A stretch of 6,754 bases of DNA from Acidimicrobiaceae bacterium (GTDB lineage: Bacteria; Actinomycetota; Acidimicrobiia; Acidimicrobiales; Palsa-688), in assembly GCA_009785715.1 (NCBI GenBank), contig WQVT01000133.1, positions 1-6,754 on the forward strand, read 5' to 3'. Positions 1 through 5,592 of this stretch are shown in pieces (position 1 is the stretch's first letter; each line of letters opens with the position of its first letter). The position numbers and the translations under genes were made by a program. The notes below the pieces were generated by a model. It saw only the letters and a program-made list of their open reading frames with translations. It searched no databases and was not told the DNA's origin.

Positions 1-55
1 CGATCGCAACGAGCATTTTTTGGCTCGGGTCAGGCTGACGGTGCAGGCTGACGGA

Positions 56-817
56 GTGAGTTTCGAGGAGCTGCTGGTCGAGGGTGAATCGGTCCGTGTT
101 GAGGGATGGGATTTCTCCTGGTTCAAGGGCCGCGCCAGCGAGCAGCGTCCGTCGTGGGGATATGCCGTGATGCTCTCCGAGCGGATAGGCCGGGCTTCGT
201 CGGTGCTGGACATCCAGACCGGGGGCGGTGAGGTCTTCGACTGGGCGTTGAACCGCGCCCCGCGACCGCCGGCGTTGGCTGCAGCAACGGAGTCCTGGGC
301 GCCCAACGCCGCTATCGCCCGTGACCGCCTGGCTGCGCATTCAGCGGTGGTGGTGCGGGCCATCGACGACGGGCCGCTGCCGTTTCGCCCGGGCGCCTTC
401 GACCTGGTGGCGAGTCGCCATCCGGTTGTCACCATGTGGGGTGAGGTTGCCCGGGTGCTCCGCTTGGGCGGGGTGTTCTTCTCTCAACAGGTCGGTCCGG
501 GCTCCAACCGGGAGCTGTACGAGTTCCTCATGGGTCCACAGCCGGCGAGCTCCAAGCGAGATCCTTCTGTCGCGGTTCGCGAAGCTCGGCAAGCCGGTCT
601 TCAGATAGTCGATCTTCGTCGGGAGACCCTGGAGACCGTGTTCTTTGACCTTGCGGCCGTCGTCCACTTCCTGCGCAAGGTTCCCTGGACCGTGCCTGGG
701 TTCACCACTGAGAAGTACCGCGATCGCCTCGCCGACCTTCACCGGCAGATCGAGCAGGATGGGCGATTCGTCGCCCATGCGCAACGCTTCCTCATCGAGG
801 CCAAGAGAGCGACGTGA
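56..817 (+). CDS. Class I SAM-dependent methyltransferase
   Basis: This gene probably transfers a methyl group from S-adenosylmethionine to an unknown small substrate in the cytoplasm. From the chosen GTG the protein has 253 residues. An N-terminal signature VEGWDFSWF is followed by RPSWGY. Motif I is VLDIQTGGGE at residues 50-59, in the glycine-rich SAM-binding position. ESWAPN follows at 79-84, GAFDLVASRHPV at about 113-124, and EVARVLRLGG then SQQVGPGSN at 130-151. The C-terminal FLRKVPWTVPGF is at about 205-216. From memory this set is typical of an uncharacterised actinobacterial methyltransferase family of about 250 residues. The frame is open to the left edge of the window and a TTG at 20 is also possible. 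GTG 56 was preferred because the family usually begins close to SFEELL, but no convincing Shine-Dalgarno precedes either codon. The stop TGA is at 815-817. Nothing nearby indicates the substrate. Confidence 0.85.
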   Translation: MSFEELLVEGESVRVEGWDFSWFKGRASEQRPSWGYAVMLSERIGRASSVLDIQTGGGEVFDWALNRAPRPPALAAATESWAPNAAIARDRLAAHSAVVVRAIDDGPLPFRPGAFDLVASRHPVVTMWGEVARVLRLGGVFFSQQVGPGSNRELYEFLMGPQPASSKRDPSVAVREARQAGLQIVDLRRETLETVFFDLAAVVHFLRKVPWTVPGFTTEKYRDRLADLHRQIEQDGRFVAHAQRFLIEAKRAT

Positions 818-924
818 CGACCCCGGTATCCGGCGTTGGAGGGCACTTAACCACCGCGAATAGGGGACGCATGAGTGGCGTGTTTGGGGGCAGGTCCGCC
901 TAAGGCTGCAGGTGCGATGGGGGC

Positions 925-1149
925 ATGGCTGCTCGATCAGTGATAACTGTGGAAGAGCTGGTCGAACGGGCCACGCTTCCCCACCGACTGCCGACGACAT
1001 GCCCAAGCACCTTTGACGGCCGCCACCTTGACTCGCCTGAGGCAGTGAGGGCGTGGCTGGCCGACCTCGCGGCTTGCGGGCCGCCGCAGTGGCGAGGGCG
1101 CCTTACGCGTGATCGTGAAGGTGGATTCCAGATTGCATCGAAACGGTGA
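925..1149 (+). CDS. Small hypothetical protein, 74 aa
   Basis: I do not recognise this protein. It is a soluble, 74-residue product with no signal peptide or membrane segment. It starts MAARSVITVEELVERA, has a helical-looking EAVRAWLADLAACG stretch in the middle and ends basic (IASKR). It begins with ATG 108 nt after the methyltransferase stop on the same strand. A G-rich run lies directly before the ATG, too close to be an ideal ribosome binding site. Third-position GC is only moderate, lower than in the neighbouring genes, which weakens the case for coding. The strong hairpin at 1201-1238 lies about 50 nt after its stop and could end its transcript. It is either a small real gene or a chance open frame. 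Confidence 0.4.
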   Translation: MAARSVITVEELVERATLPHRLPTTCPSTFDGRHLDSPEAVRAWLADLAACGPPQWRGRLTRDREGGFQIASKR

Positions 1150-1200
1150 TGCTGACGATCGAGGCGAGGTCGTTTTGTCAATCGGGCTCGAGGCGGTAAA

Positions 1201-1238
1201 GAGAACAGGGACCGGGTCGGAGCCCGCTCCCTGTTCTC
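1201..1238. terminator. Strong hairpin between convergent genes
   Basis: An 11-bp perfect stem (GAGAACAGGGA at 1201-1211 with TCCCTGTTCTC at 1228-1238) continues after one C/C mismatch into a 4-bp GC stem (1213-1216 with 1223-1226) and a 6-nt loop. It lies 27 nt after the minus-strand lectin stop and about 50 nt after the plus-strand small ORF, so it could serve both. On the minus strand the stem is followed only by TTTACC and on the plus strand by no T run. It therefore resembles the U-poor hairpin terminators common in high-GC bacteria. Confidence 0.65.
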
Positions 1239-1265
1239 GTACGGTCCCGCCGGTGGGAGGGCCCG

Positions 1266-1802
1266 CTAGTTGGCTCCGTCTAGCATGAAGGTCTGGTTCG
1301 GCTGACCGTTGGGGTACCAGGCGTCGATGGCCGCCCCAGCCGAGTAGCTGTTGCCGTACACATCGACCCAAAGACCAGAGTAGGAATTCCCGAGCACCAC
1401 CGCATCGCCGAACGCGGTCCAGTTCTCGGTGACACTCCACTGCTCGAGCGGATTGTTGGACTCGCAGGGCATCTGGAAGAGTTGATCCCCGGCGATGCCG
1501 TCGGTGTCGAGACACATGCCGCTGTTCTGGTTCTGGATCATGCCGGTGGACCCGCCGCCAGGCAGGCTCCAGTGCTGGTTGGCACCGCCGTTGTCGTACC
1601 ACTGGATCACACCCGCACCCGGCGCGGTTGACGCACCGTTGACGTCGATGGCCATAAATGTGCTGGCAGCGTTTAGGGTGGTGTAGGACTGGGCGAAAGC
1701 GGTGCCGCCTGAGCCGGCCAGTGCGGCGAGGCTAAGGCCGCCGCAGAGGGCGAGCCCGGCGCCGGCGGCGCGGAGGGACCGGCGAAAGAGTCGGGTAGTC
1801 AT
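1266..1802 (-). CDS. Secreted ricin-type beta-trefoil lectin (left copy)
   Basis: This is a predicted exported carbohydrate-binding protein of 178 residues with no catalytic domain. Residues 1-37 form a signal peptide: a basic start with FRRSLR, a hydrophobic core and a cleavage site after AFA. The RR pair makes Tat export possible, but Sec is as likely. The mature part is one beta-trefoil of three repeats, marked by QHW (76-78), EQW (120-122, a variant of QxW) and QTF (170-172). Cys97 and Cys113 bracket the middle repeat and probably form a disulfide, as in other ricin-B domains. ATG 1802 is preferred over the TTG at 1916 because an AGGAG sits 7 nt upstream (1810-1814) and the signal peptide begins here. 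The ATG overlaps the TGA of a 37-codon leader ORF. A paralogue lies at 5593-6147; both share IQWY, NQNSGMC, GDQLFQ, DVYG and AGAAIDAWYPN. The ligand is unknown. Confidence 0.88.
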   Translation of the reverse strand: MTTRLFRRSLRAAGAGLALCGGLSLAALAGSGGTAFAQSYTTLNAASTFMAIDVNGASTAPGAGVIQWYDNGGANQHWSLPGGGSTGMIQNQNSGMCLDTDGIAGDQLFQMPCESNNPLEQWSVTENWTAFGDAVVLGNSYSGLWVDVYGNSYSAGAAIDAWYPNGQPNQTFMLDGAN

Positions 1803-1912
1803 TTTGTCGCTCCTGTCGTGTGTCCGGTCCGCGGTCGCGCTGTGGGGGAACCGCACAACGCATCCATTGTCTGGCGTCGTTTTGGGACGCGCGTGTAGAT
1901 ATTGCAAAACAT
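1799..1912 (-). CDS. Leader ORF (37 codons) overlapping lectin start
   Basis: An ATG at 1912 opens a 37-codon frame ending in TGA at 1801-1799, and the TGA overlaps the lectin ATG (1802-1800) as ATGA. A Shine-Dalgarno AAGGAGA (1921-1927) lies 8 nt upstream. The first 15 residues, MFCNIYTRVPKRRQT, match the paralogous lectin's own N-terminus MFHNIYTRVPKGRKT at 12 of 15 positions, and SD spacing is identical in both. After that the homology ends and the rest (MDALCGSPTARP and onwards) has no hydrophobic core, so this is not a signal peptide. It could be translated and coupled to the lectin by stop-start overlap, or it could be the residue of a recombination that put a paralogue's promoter and first codons before a lectin with its own start. 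The ORF is directly visible; its translation is inferred. Confidence 0.5.
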   Translation of the reverse strand: MFCNIYTRVPKRRQTMDALCGSPTARPRTGHTTGATK

Positions 1913-1931
1913 CCAAGTAATCTCCTTCGAG

Positions 1932-1956
1932 TCGGCAACTGCGCTGATGCAGGTGC
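1932..1956 (-). promoter_or_regulatory. 25-bp identical 5'-leader block, left copy
   Basis: All 25 bases are identical to 6167-6191, and the block starts 20 nt upstream of the conserved ATG in both copies. Flanking DNA further upstream has diverged, so this piece seems specifically constrained or very recently shared. Read on the minus strand it includes CTGC and GCAG separated by six bases, a possible small hairpin directly before the SD. A role in mRNA structure or translation control is only an inference. Confidence 0.45.
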
Positions 1957-2009
1957 TCTGGCCGTGTTGTACGGGATCGCCTTTTACCCCGTGGGATTTA
2001 GCATCCGCT

Positions 2010-2053
2010 CTTGAGCCCCTGACACGCCACTCACAGCGCTCTCACAACGCCCT
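2010..2053 (-). promoter_or_regulatory. Four 11-bp direct repeats upstream of left lectin
   Basis: Read on the minus strand, four 11-mers follow one another without gap: AGGGCGTTGTG (2053-2043), AGAGCGCTGTG (2042-2032), AGTGGCGTGTC (2031-2021) and AGGGGCTCAAG (2020-2010). The first three fit AGnGsCGnTGT-like spacing closely; the fourth is degenerate. An 11-bp period puts each unit on the same helix face, as in operators bound by oligomeric activators such as SARP proteins. A conserved GCGGATGCTAA block begins a few bases beyond the last unit and may contain the -10 region, though the match to a consensus is poor. The array lies about 100 bp upstream of the leader ATG and 60 bp after the regulator's stop. 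Confidence 0.65.
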
Positions 2054-2082
2054 GATTTCAATCGTCAGGTGGCGTTGCATCG

Positions 2083-2099
2083 ACCGGCCGATCGGCGGT
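2083..2099. terminator. Weak palindrome after regulator stop
   Basis: A perfect 10-bp palindrome GCCGATCGGC, extended by ACC/GGT with one bulged base, sits 14 nt downstream of the regulator's TGA on the minus strand. It could form a short hairpin ending the regulator transcript before the lectin promoter. The loop would be only GATC and no T run follows, so it may equally be a dyad binding site or chance. Confidence 0.25.
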
Positions 2100-2112
2100 T
2101 GCCGTACCGGGT

Positions 2113-4974
2113 TCAGCCGCCGGTGTGCTCGAGGACCTCGGCCAGCGCCACTTGGGTGCGAGCAAGGAACGGTTCGGCCCGGAAGGCCGTCTCGATCTGC
2201 ACTGCCCTTTGGAGGTGCTGCTTGGCCTTTGACAGGTTCCCGACGAGACGGCACAGCATCCCGAGGTGGTGATCGACCGGTCCCCACCAGCCGACGAGGG
2301 AGCCGACGCGCACCCCCCGCGACGCGGAGGAGTGGAGGAGTGGGTACAGCTCGAGGGCGTGGTCCCGGGCCCCTACCAAGCAGGCGGAGTGGGCGTAGAA
2401 CGTCACGACCGCGAGCCACTCGACGTCGAAGTGGATCCGGGAGAAACCCTCGACAGCTTGTTCGTCGAGGAGTCTTTGGGCGAGTGGATGCTCTCCGGCC
2501 ATGGCCGCGACCAGGGCCAGGCCCGCTCGAAAGCTCGGGATGGCCTGATACTCCTTGACGAGCTCGTTTTGGACTGTCAGCAGGGCATCGGCTCGCCCTT
2601 CGTCCATCCCGAGCAGCATCTTTTGTGCCGTATGCAGCATGTCGGCGCTGGGGTCATGCGCTGCGTTGCCCAGCGCCGCCGCGTCGTCGCTATAGCGGTC
2701 GGCATCGTCGAAGCGGCCTTCGATCTGGGCTGCGGTGCATCGGATTCGCGCGGCGTGAGCCAGCTCATGCTGCAGGCCCAGGGCCTCGGTTGCCGCGGCG
2801 TGCTCCGCCACTGCCAACCGCCAATCCTCCGCGTCGCCCCTCTCCAGGGCCGACCAGGCTTGACCCCACCAGGCGTTGGCCTGTACCACAAGGTCGTGGT
2901 GCTGACGGCCCACGGAGATCGTTCGTCTCGTGAGGCGATCGAGCACGTCGGGGTCGTTGGTGCCCACGAAGTCGCGGATCGATCCGAGCGACAAGAGCAG
3001 CTCCGTCGGCAGGTCGGGACGGCTCAAGATCTCGTGGATCTCGGCAGCGACCTCGTCACGACGACGCAGGCTGCTGGATCGCTCAAAGGTCAACTGTCGG
3101 ATGAGCATGGCCAAAGCGAGCGGCCGCAGGATTGGATCGTCGTGGTCGAGGACCTCCAGTGCGCTCTCGAGCGCGGCCACCCTGACCGGATCGACCCGTC
3201 CCATGACCAACGTTCGTGCCAAGCCGATGGCTGCTTGCGCCTGGAGGTGCGGGTCCCCGAGAGCCTGCGCCAGGTGCAGCGCGGCCTTGAATTGCGCGTC
3301 GGCCTCGGAGATCCGGCCGCAGGAGTACAGCGCGGTGCCCAACCGGATCAGCGTGGCCGCGTGCTCGGCAGTGTTGTTGGACCAAAGCTCGGCCGCTCGC
3401 TGGTAGCTGGCGATGGCTTCCTCCGTAGCAGCAGCCGCGATCGCGGCGTTGCCCGCTCTCACGGCCCAATGGGCTGCTTTGGGCGCCGCCTGGCGGTCTA
3501 CCGCAGACACGCCCGCCCAGTGACGAGCCAGGTCTGCAGCGACGACCTCGCCGCCAGGTTCCATCGCCTCGAGTTCGACAGCTGCCCGGCGGTGAAGATC
3601 GACCCGTCGCAAGCTCGCCAAGTCGAGCTCCACCGCCGCCTGCACGAGGGCATGGGAAAACGACAGGCGTGCTGCGGAGGCCTCGACGACCAGACCCGAT
3701 AGGAGCGCGTCCTCGGTGGCGGCAATGGTCCTGCCGGTGTCGAGCTCTACCAGACGGCCGGCGAGCAGCGGGTCGAATTCACGCCCCAACACCGCACCAG
3801 CCCTGAGCAGGGCCTGGGTGTCAGGCGAAAGGACCACCAAGCGGTGTTTGAGGGTGTCGCGTATCCGGTCGGGGAGGGACGTCGCGGCCTCGAGATCACT
3901 CAACCCGTCTGTTCCCGCACTCAGCAGTTGCTCGGCCAGCTCCTGAGCAAAGAACGGATTGCCCTCACTCAGACGGGCCAGGCGAACAACCACCTCCGGG
4001 TCGACTCTGCTGTCATCGCCGAAAATGTCAACGATGAGCTCCTCCAGCTCTGGGGGAGGCAACGCACTCAGGTAGAGACGTTCGACGTCGCTGCGACGTT
4101 CGAGATCCACGAACCAAGCGGCCATCTCAGGTACGAGGTCGTTCGCCCGGATGGTCGCCATGAGGACCAACTGGTTCAGCGTGGGGTCGGTGGCGAGGGC
4201 GAAGAGCAGGGCCAGCGATGCCCGGTCTGCCCATTGGGCATCGTCGAGCAGTAGGAGCGTCGGTCCCACAGCTTTCAGCAATTCGGCGACGGCCCCGAAG
4301 AGCTGGCGGCGTTCCACCTCGGCGTCTAAGTGGGTGGGTGTGTCGGCTGGTCCTAACTGGGGGGTCAGCTCGGGGAGGAGTCGAGCCAGCTCACCGTTCC
4401 CGCTCAGCAGGGACAGATCAACCAAAGACGTCGCCTGCCGGAGCGGTTCGATGAAGCCGGCGAAGGGGCTCAGCCCCCCTGGCGTCCAGCCACCACACAG
4501 CACGCGGACCCCCATGGCCGCAGAGCGCTTCGCGAAATGGTCGATCAGTCTGGTCTTGCCGATTCCGGCTTCTCCGACGACTAGGACAACTCGCCGGCGA
4601 CGACCCAGCACTGAGATCAGCCGTTCCAACTCACCTCCGCGGCCGACAAAGCGGTGTTGCCACCCACCGATCGGCTCCAGGAAAGCCAGGGAAGTGACCA
4701 CCGCGGCAGACGAGTTGGCACGCGGATCACGGTCAGACGGGGAGCCACCAAGCGAGAGATCACCGATCGTCGCACCACCCCTCGCCGCGCTCACCAGCTC
4801 CTGCTGCTCACGCTCGTCCAGACCCAAGGCGTCCGACAGGAGAGCCACGGTGGTCAACCGAGGAGCGCGGCGGCGCCCTGCCTCGAGCGCGGCGACCGCA
4901 GTAGGGCTGATCCTGGCCAGCTCGGCCAAGCGCTCCTGGGTCAGCGCTCGCGAGATCCGATGCTGGCGGAGCAA
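2113..4974 (-). CDS. XRE-HTH / STAND ATPase / TPR-like regulator
   Basis: This is a large cytoplasmic signal-responsive transcription regulator, 953 residues from the TTG at 4974. An XRE-type helix-turn-helix occupies about 1-60 (LTQERLAELARISPTAVAALE). A linker of about 45 residues follows. The ATPase has Walker A GEAGIGKT at 134-141, Walker B LLLLDD at 240-245, then SEGNPFFAQEL near 336-346 and FSHALVQAAV at 438-447, all typical of the NTPase core of LuxR/LAL and related STAND proteins. From about 500 to the end the protein is alanine- and leucine-rich helical repeats of tetratricopeptide type (for example EEAIASYQRAAELW). There is no C-terminal LuxR helix-turn-helix; DNA binding is at the other end. 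The start is uncertain: the frame continues upstream as ARFGRLLRQHR, which is the normal first helix of this domain, up to a stop at 5158, with no ATG, GTG or TTG. A CTG at 5106 with GAGG 7 nt before it is an alternative. It lies between two lectin genes on the same strand and is their likely regulator. Confidence 0.88.
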   Translation of the reverse strand: MLRQHRISRALTQERLAELARISPTAVAALEAGRRRAPRLTTVALLSDALGLDEREQQELVSAARGGATIGDLSLGGSPSDRDPRANSSAAVVTSLAFLEPIGGWQHRFVGRGGELERLISVLGRRRRVVLVVGEAGIGKTRLIDHFAKRSAAMGVRVLCGGWTPGGLSPFAGFIEPLRQATSLVDLSLLSGNGELARLLPELTPQLGPADTPTHLDAEVERRQLFGAVAELLKAVGPTLLLLDDAQWADRASLALLFALATDPTLNQLVLMATIRANDLVPEMAAWFVDLERRSDVERLYLSALPPPELEELIVDIFGDDSRVDPEVVVRLARLSEGNPFFAQELAEQLLSAGTDGLSDLEAATSLPDRIRDTLKHRLVVLSPDTQALLRAGAVLGREFDPLLAGRLVELDTGRTIAATEDALLSGLVVEASAARLSFSHALVQAAVELDLASLRRVDLHRRAAVELEAMEPGGEVVAADLARHWAGVSAVDRQAAPKAAHWAVRAGNAAIAAAATEEAIASYQRAAELWSNNTAEHAATLIRLGTALYSCGRISEADAQFKAALHLAQALGDPHLQAQAAIGLARTLVMGRVDPVRVAALESALEVLDHDDPILRPLALAMLIRQLTFERSSSLRRRDEVAAEIHEILSRPDLPTELLLSLGSIRDFVGTNDPDVLDRLTRRTISVGRQHHDLVVQANAWWGQAWSALERGDAEDWRLAVAEHAAATEALGLQHELAHAARIRCTAAQIEGRFDDADRYSDDAAALGNAAHDPSADMLHTAQKMLLGMDEGRADALLTVQNELVKEYQAIPSFRAGLALVAAMAGEHPLAQRLLDEQAVEGFSRIHFDVEWLAVVTFYAHSACLVGARDHALELYPLLHSSASRGVRVGSLVGWWGPVDHHLGMLCRLVGNLSKAKQHLQRAVQIETAFRAEPFLARTQVALAEVLEHTGG

Positions 4975-5106
4975 CCTCCCGAAGCGGGCCGGTCGAGGAA
5001 CCCCCGGGGACGCCGAGAACGTAGCCCCTGCCGCGGTGTCACCCGCCGCTTCTCGCGCGCCATCGCCGTCGGGGCCATCCCTCCCGGTCGCCGGATCGTC
5101 GGACAG
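4975..5106 (-). other. In-frame upstream extension of regulator, start unresolved
   Basis: This 132-bp stretch is open in the regulator's frame and encodes an acidic, disorder-prone lead-in (SDDPATGRDGPDGDG) ending in ARFGR, directly before LLRQHR. The last ten or so residues complete the helix-turn-helix, so at least part is probably translated. No canonical start codon exists between the stop at 5160-5158 and TTG 4974. CTG at 5106-5104 has a GAGG 7 nt upstream. An ATG at 5161-5159 opens another frame that stays open to 5039, so a frameshift, real or from sequencing, could also join it. Confidence 0.5.
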
Positions 5107-5161
5107 CTGATCGCCTCGCTGCGGATCTTCCCCAAATGGAGTGTCTGCTAGGAATCCTCAT

Positions 5162-5528
5162 ATTGCTACGCCCACGCCGGGCGCGCCACCAGAGATCCCG
5201 CCCACAACCGCGTCGTGGTGGACGTGAGTTGGTCGATGGCAAGCGAGGCAAACGGATCCTCTGCTCGAGCGGCGGACAACTCCGGTTCCGGGCCTGCGGT
5301 CCAGGTGATCGATGGCAAGACCGGAATCCTCGCTCGGGTCGCCAACCTCGACGGTTTTCAGGACGGAAAGGCGTCGCGTGACGGTCAAGCTAGGGGCGGC
5401 TGGCTCGTTCGCCCACCTTTTCTAGATCACTGCCCACCGAGTCATCCCCCGACCTGGCCAGGAGCTTTCCTCGATTTACCAGGGATTAAAAGAAGAGGTT
5501 TGCGAGCGGCCACCTTGCCACGGGCATC
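5162..5528. other. Intergenic region without a supported gene
   Basis: This is the spacer between the right-hand lectin's terminator hairpin and the regulator. Open frames exist on both strands (for example 5215-5547 on the plus strand), but their products are low-complexity, lack a recognisable domain or ribosome binding site, and look like chance frames in GC-rich DNA. The regulator promoter should lie here; I found no convincing -35/-10 pair and no copy of the 11-bp repeats. A short palindrome CCTGGCCAGG occurs near 5453. An 11-base motif TCGATGGCAAG occurs twice (near 5232 and 5310), with only loose similarity around it. Confidence 0.5.
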
Positions 5529-5568
5529 CGAGAGCGAGGCCCGTTGATATCGTCGGGCCTCGTTCTCG
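5529..5568. terminator. 15-bp stem hairpin after right lectin
   Basis: CGAGAGCGAGGCCCG (5529-5543) pairs with CGGGCCTCGTTCTCG (5554-5568) over 15 positions with one G-T mismatch, around a 10-nt loop. It starts 24 nt after the lectin stop on the minus strand, almost the same distance as the hairpin after the left-hand lectin. No T run follows on either strand, as is usual for hairpin terminators of high-GC genomes. A smaller GAAC/GTTC hairpin (5573-5585) lies between it and the stop codon. Confidence 0.65.
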
Positions 5569-5592
5569 GCAGGAACGTGAAGTTCTCACGCC

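Larger units (their letters stand above)
1884..2076 (-). repeat. Duplicated promoter/leader region, left copy
   Basis: This stretch is homologous to 6119-6321. From 1884 to about 1956 the two align without gaps, including the SD, the ATG and the first codons. A more diverged middle part of about 40 bp follows, then a conserved block and the 44-bp repeat array. The last shared block is AACGCC read on the minus strand, where the left copy is about 9 bp shorter. Both copies have the same orientation and lie about 4.2 kb apart, flanking the regulator and the left-hand lectin's upstream region. The similarity extends beyond a binding site, so it reflects duplication of the entire upstream region together with the lectin gene. 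Confidence 0.85.

Noticed and set aside
1720..1800. Possible lipoprotein signal (Cys20) in the left lectin
   Set aside because: The residue before the cysteine is Leu rather than Gly, Ala or Ser, and a better signal peptidase I site (AFA) follows at 35-37.
1803..1916. Extension of the left lectin to a TTG start at 1916
   Set aside because: The extra 38 residues would bury the signal peptide, and the homologous ATG and its SD at 1912 read a different frame. ATG 1802 has its own AGGAG at proper spacing.
2010..2053. CRISPR-like array
   Set aside because: The 11-bp units are contiguous without spacers and lie at promoters, so they are operator-like rather than a CRISPR array; no cas gene is present.
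2266..3702. Long plus-strand open frame of 478 codons
   Set aside because: It lies entirely antisense to the regulator, whose frame has clear HTH, Walker and repeat motifs. The plus-strand product has no domain and looks like a GC-rich shadow frame.
4151..5110. Plus-strand open frame of 319 codons rich in Ser, Arg and Pro
   Set aside because: It is antisense to the regulator's N-terminal half and of shadow composition, with no recognisable motif.
5232..5320. TCGATGGCAAG occurring twice about 80 bp apart
   Set aside because: Similarity outside the 11 bases is loose and gapped, so a repeat or operator is not supported.
5158..5388. Minus-strand 76-codon frame upstream of the regulator
   Set aside because: It has a TTG start without an SD and no recognisable family, and overlaps another equally plausible chance frame on the opposite strand.
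5215..5547. Plus-strand 110-codon frame in the spacer before the right lectin
   Set aside because: There is no domain or ribosome binding site, the composition is low-complexity, and it runs through the lectin's terminator hairpin.
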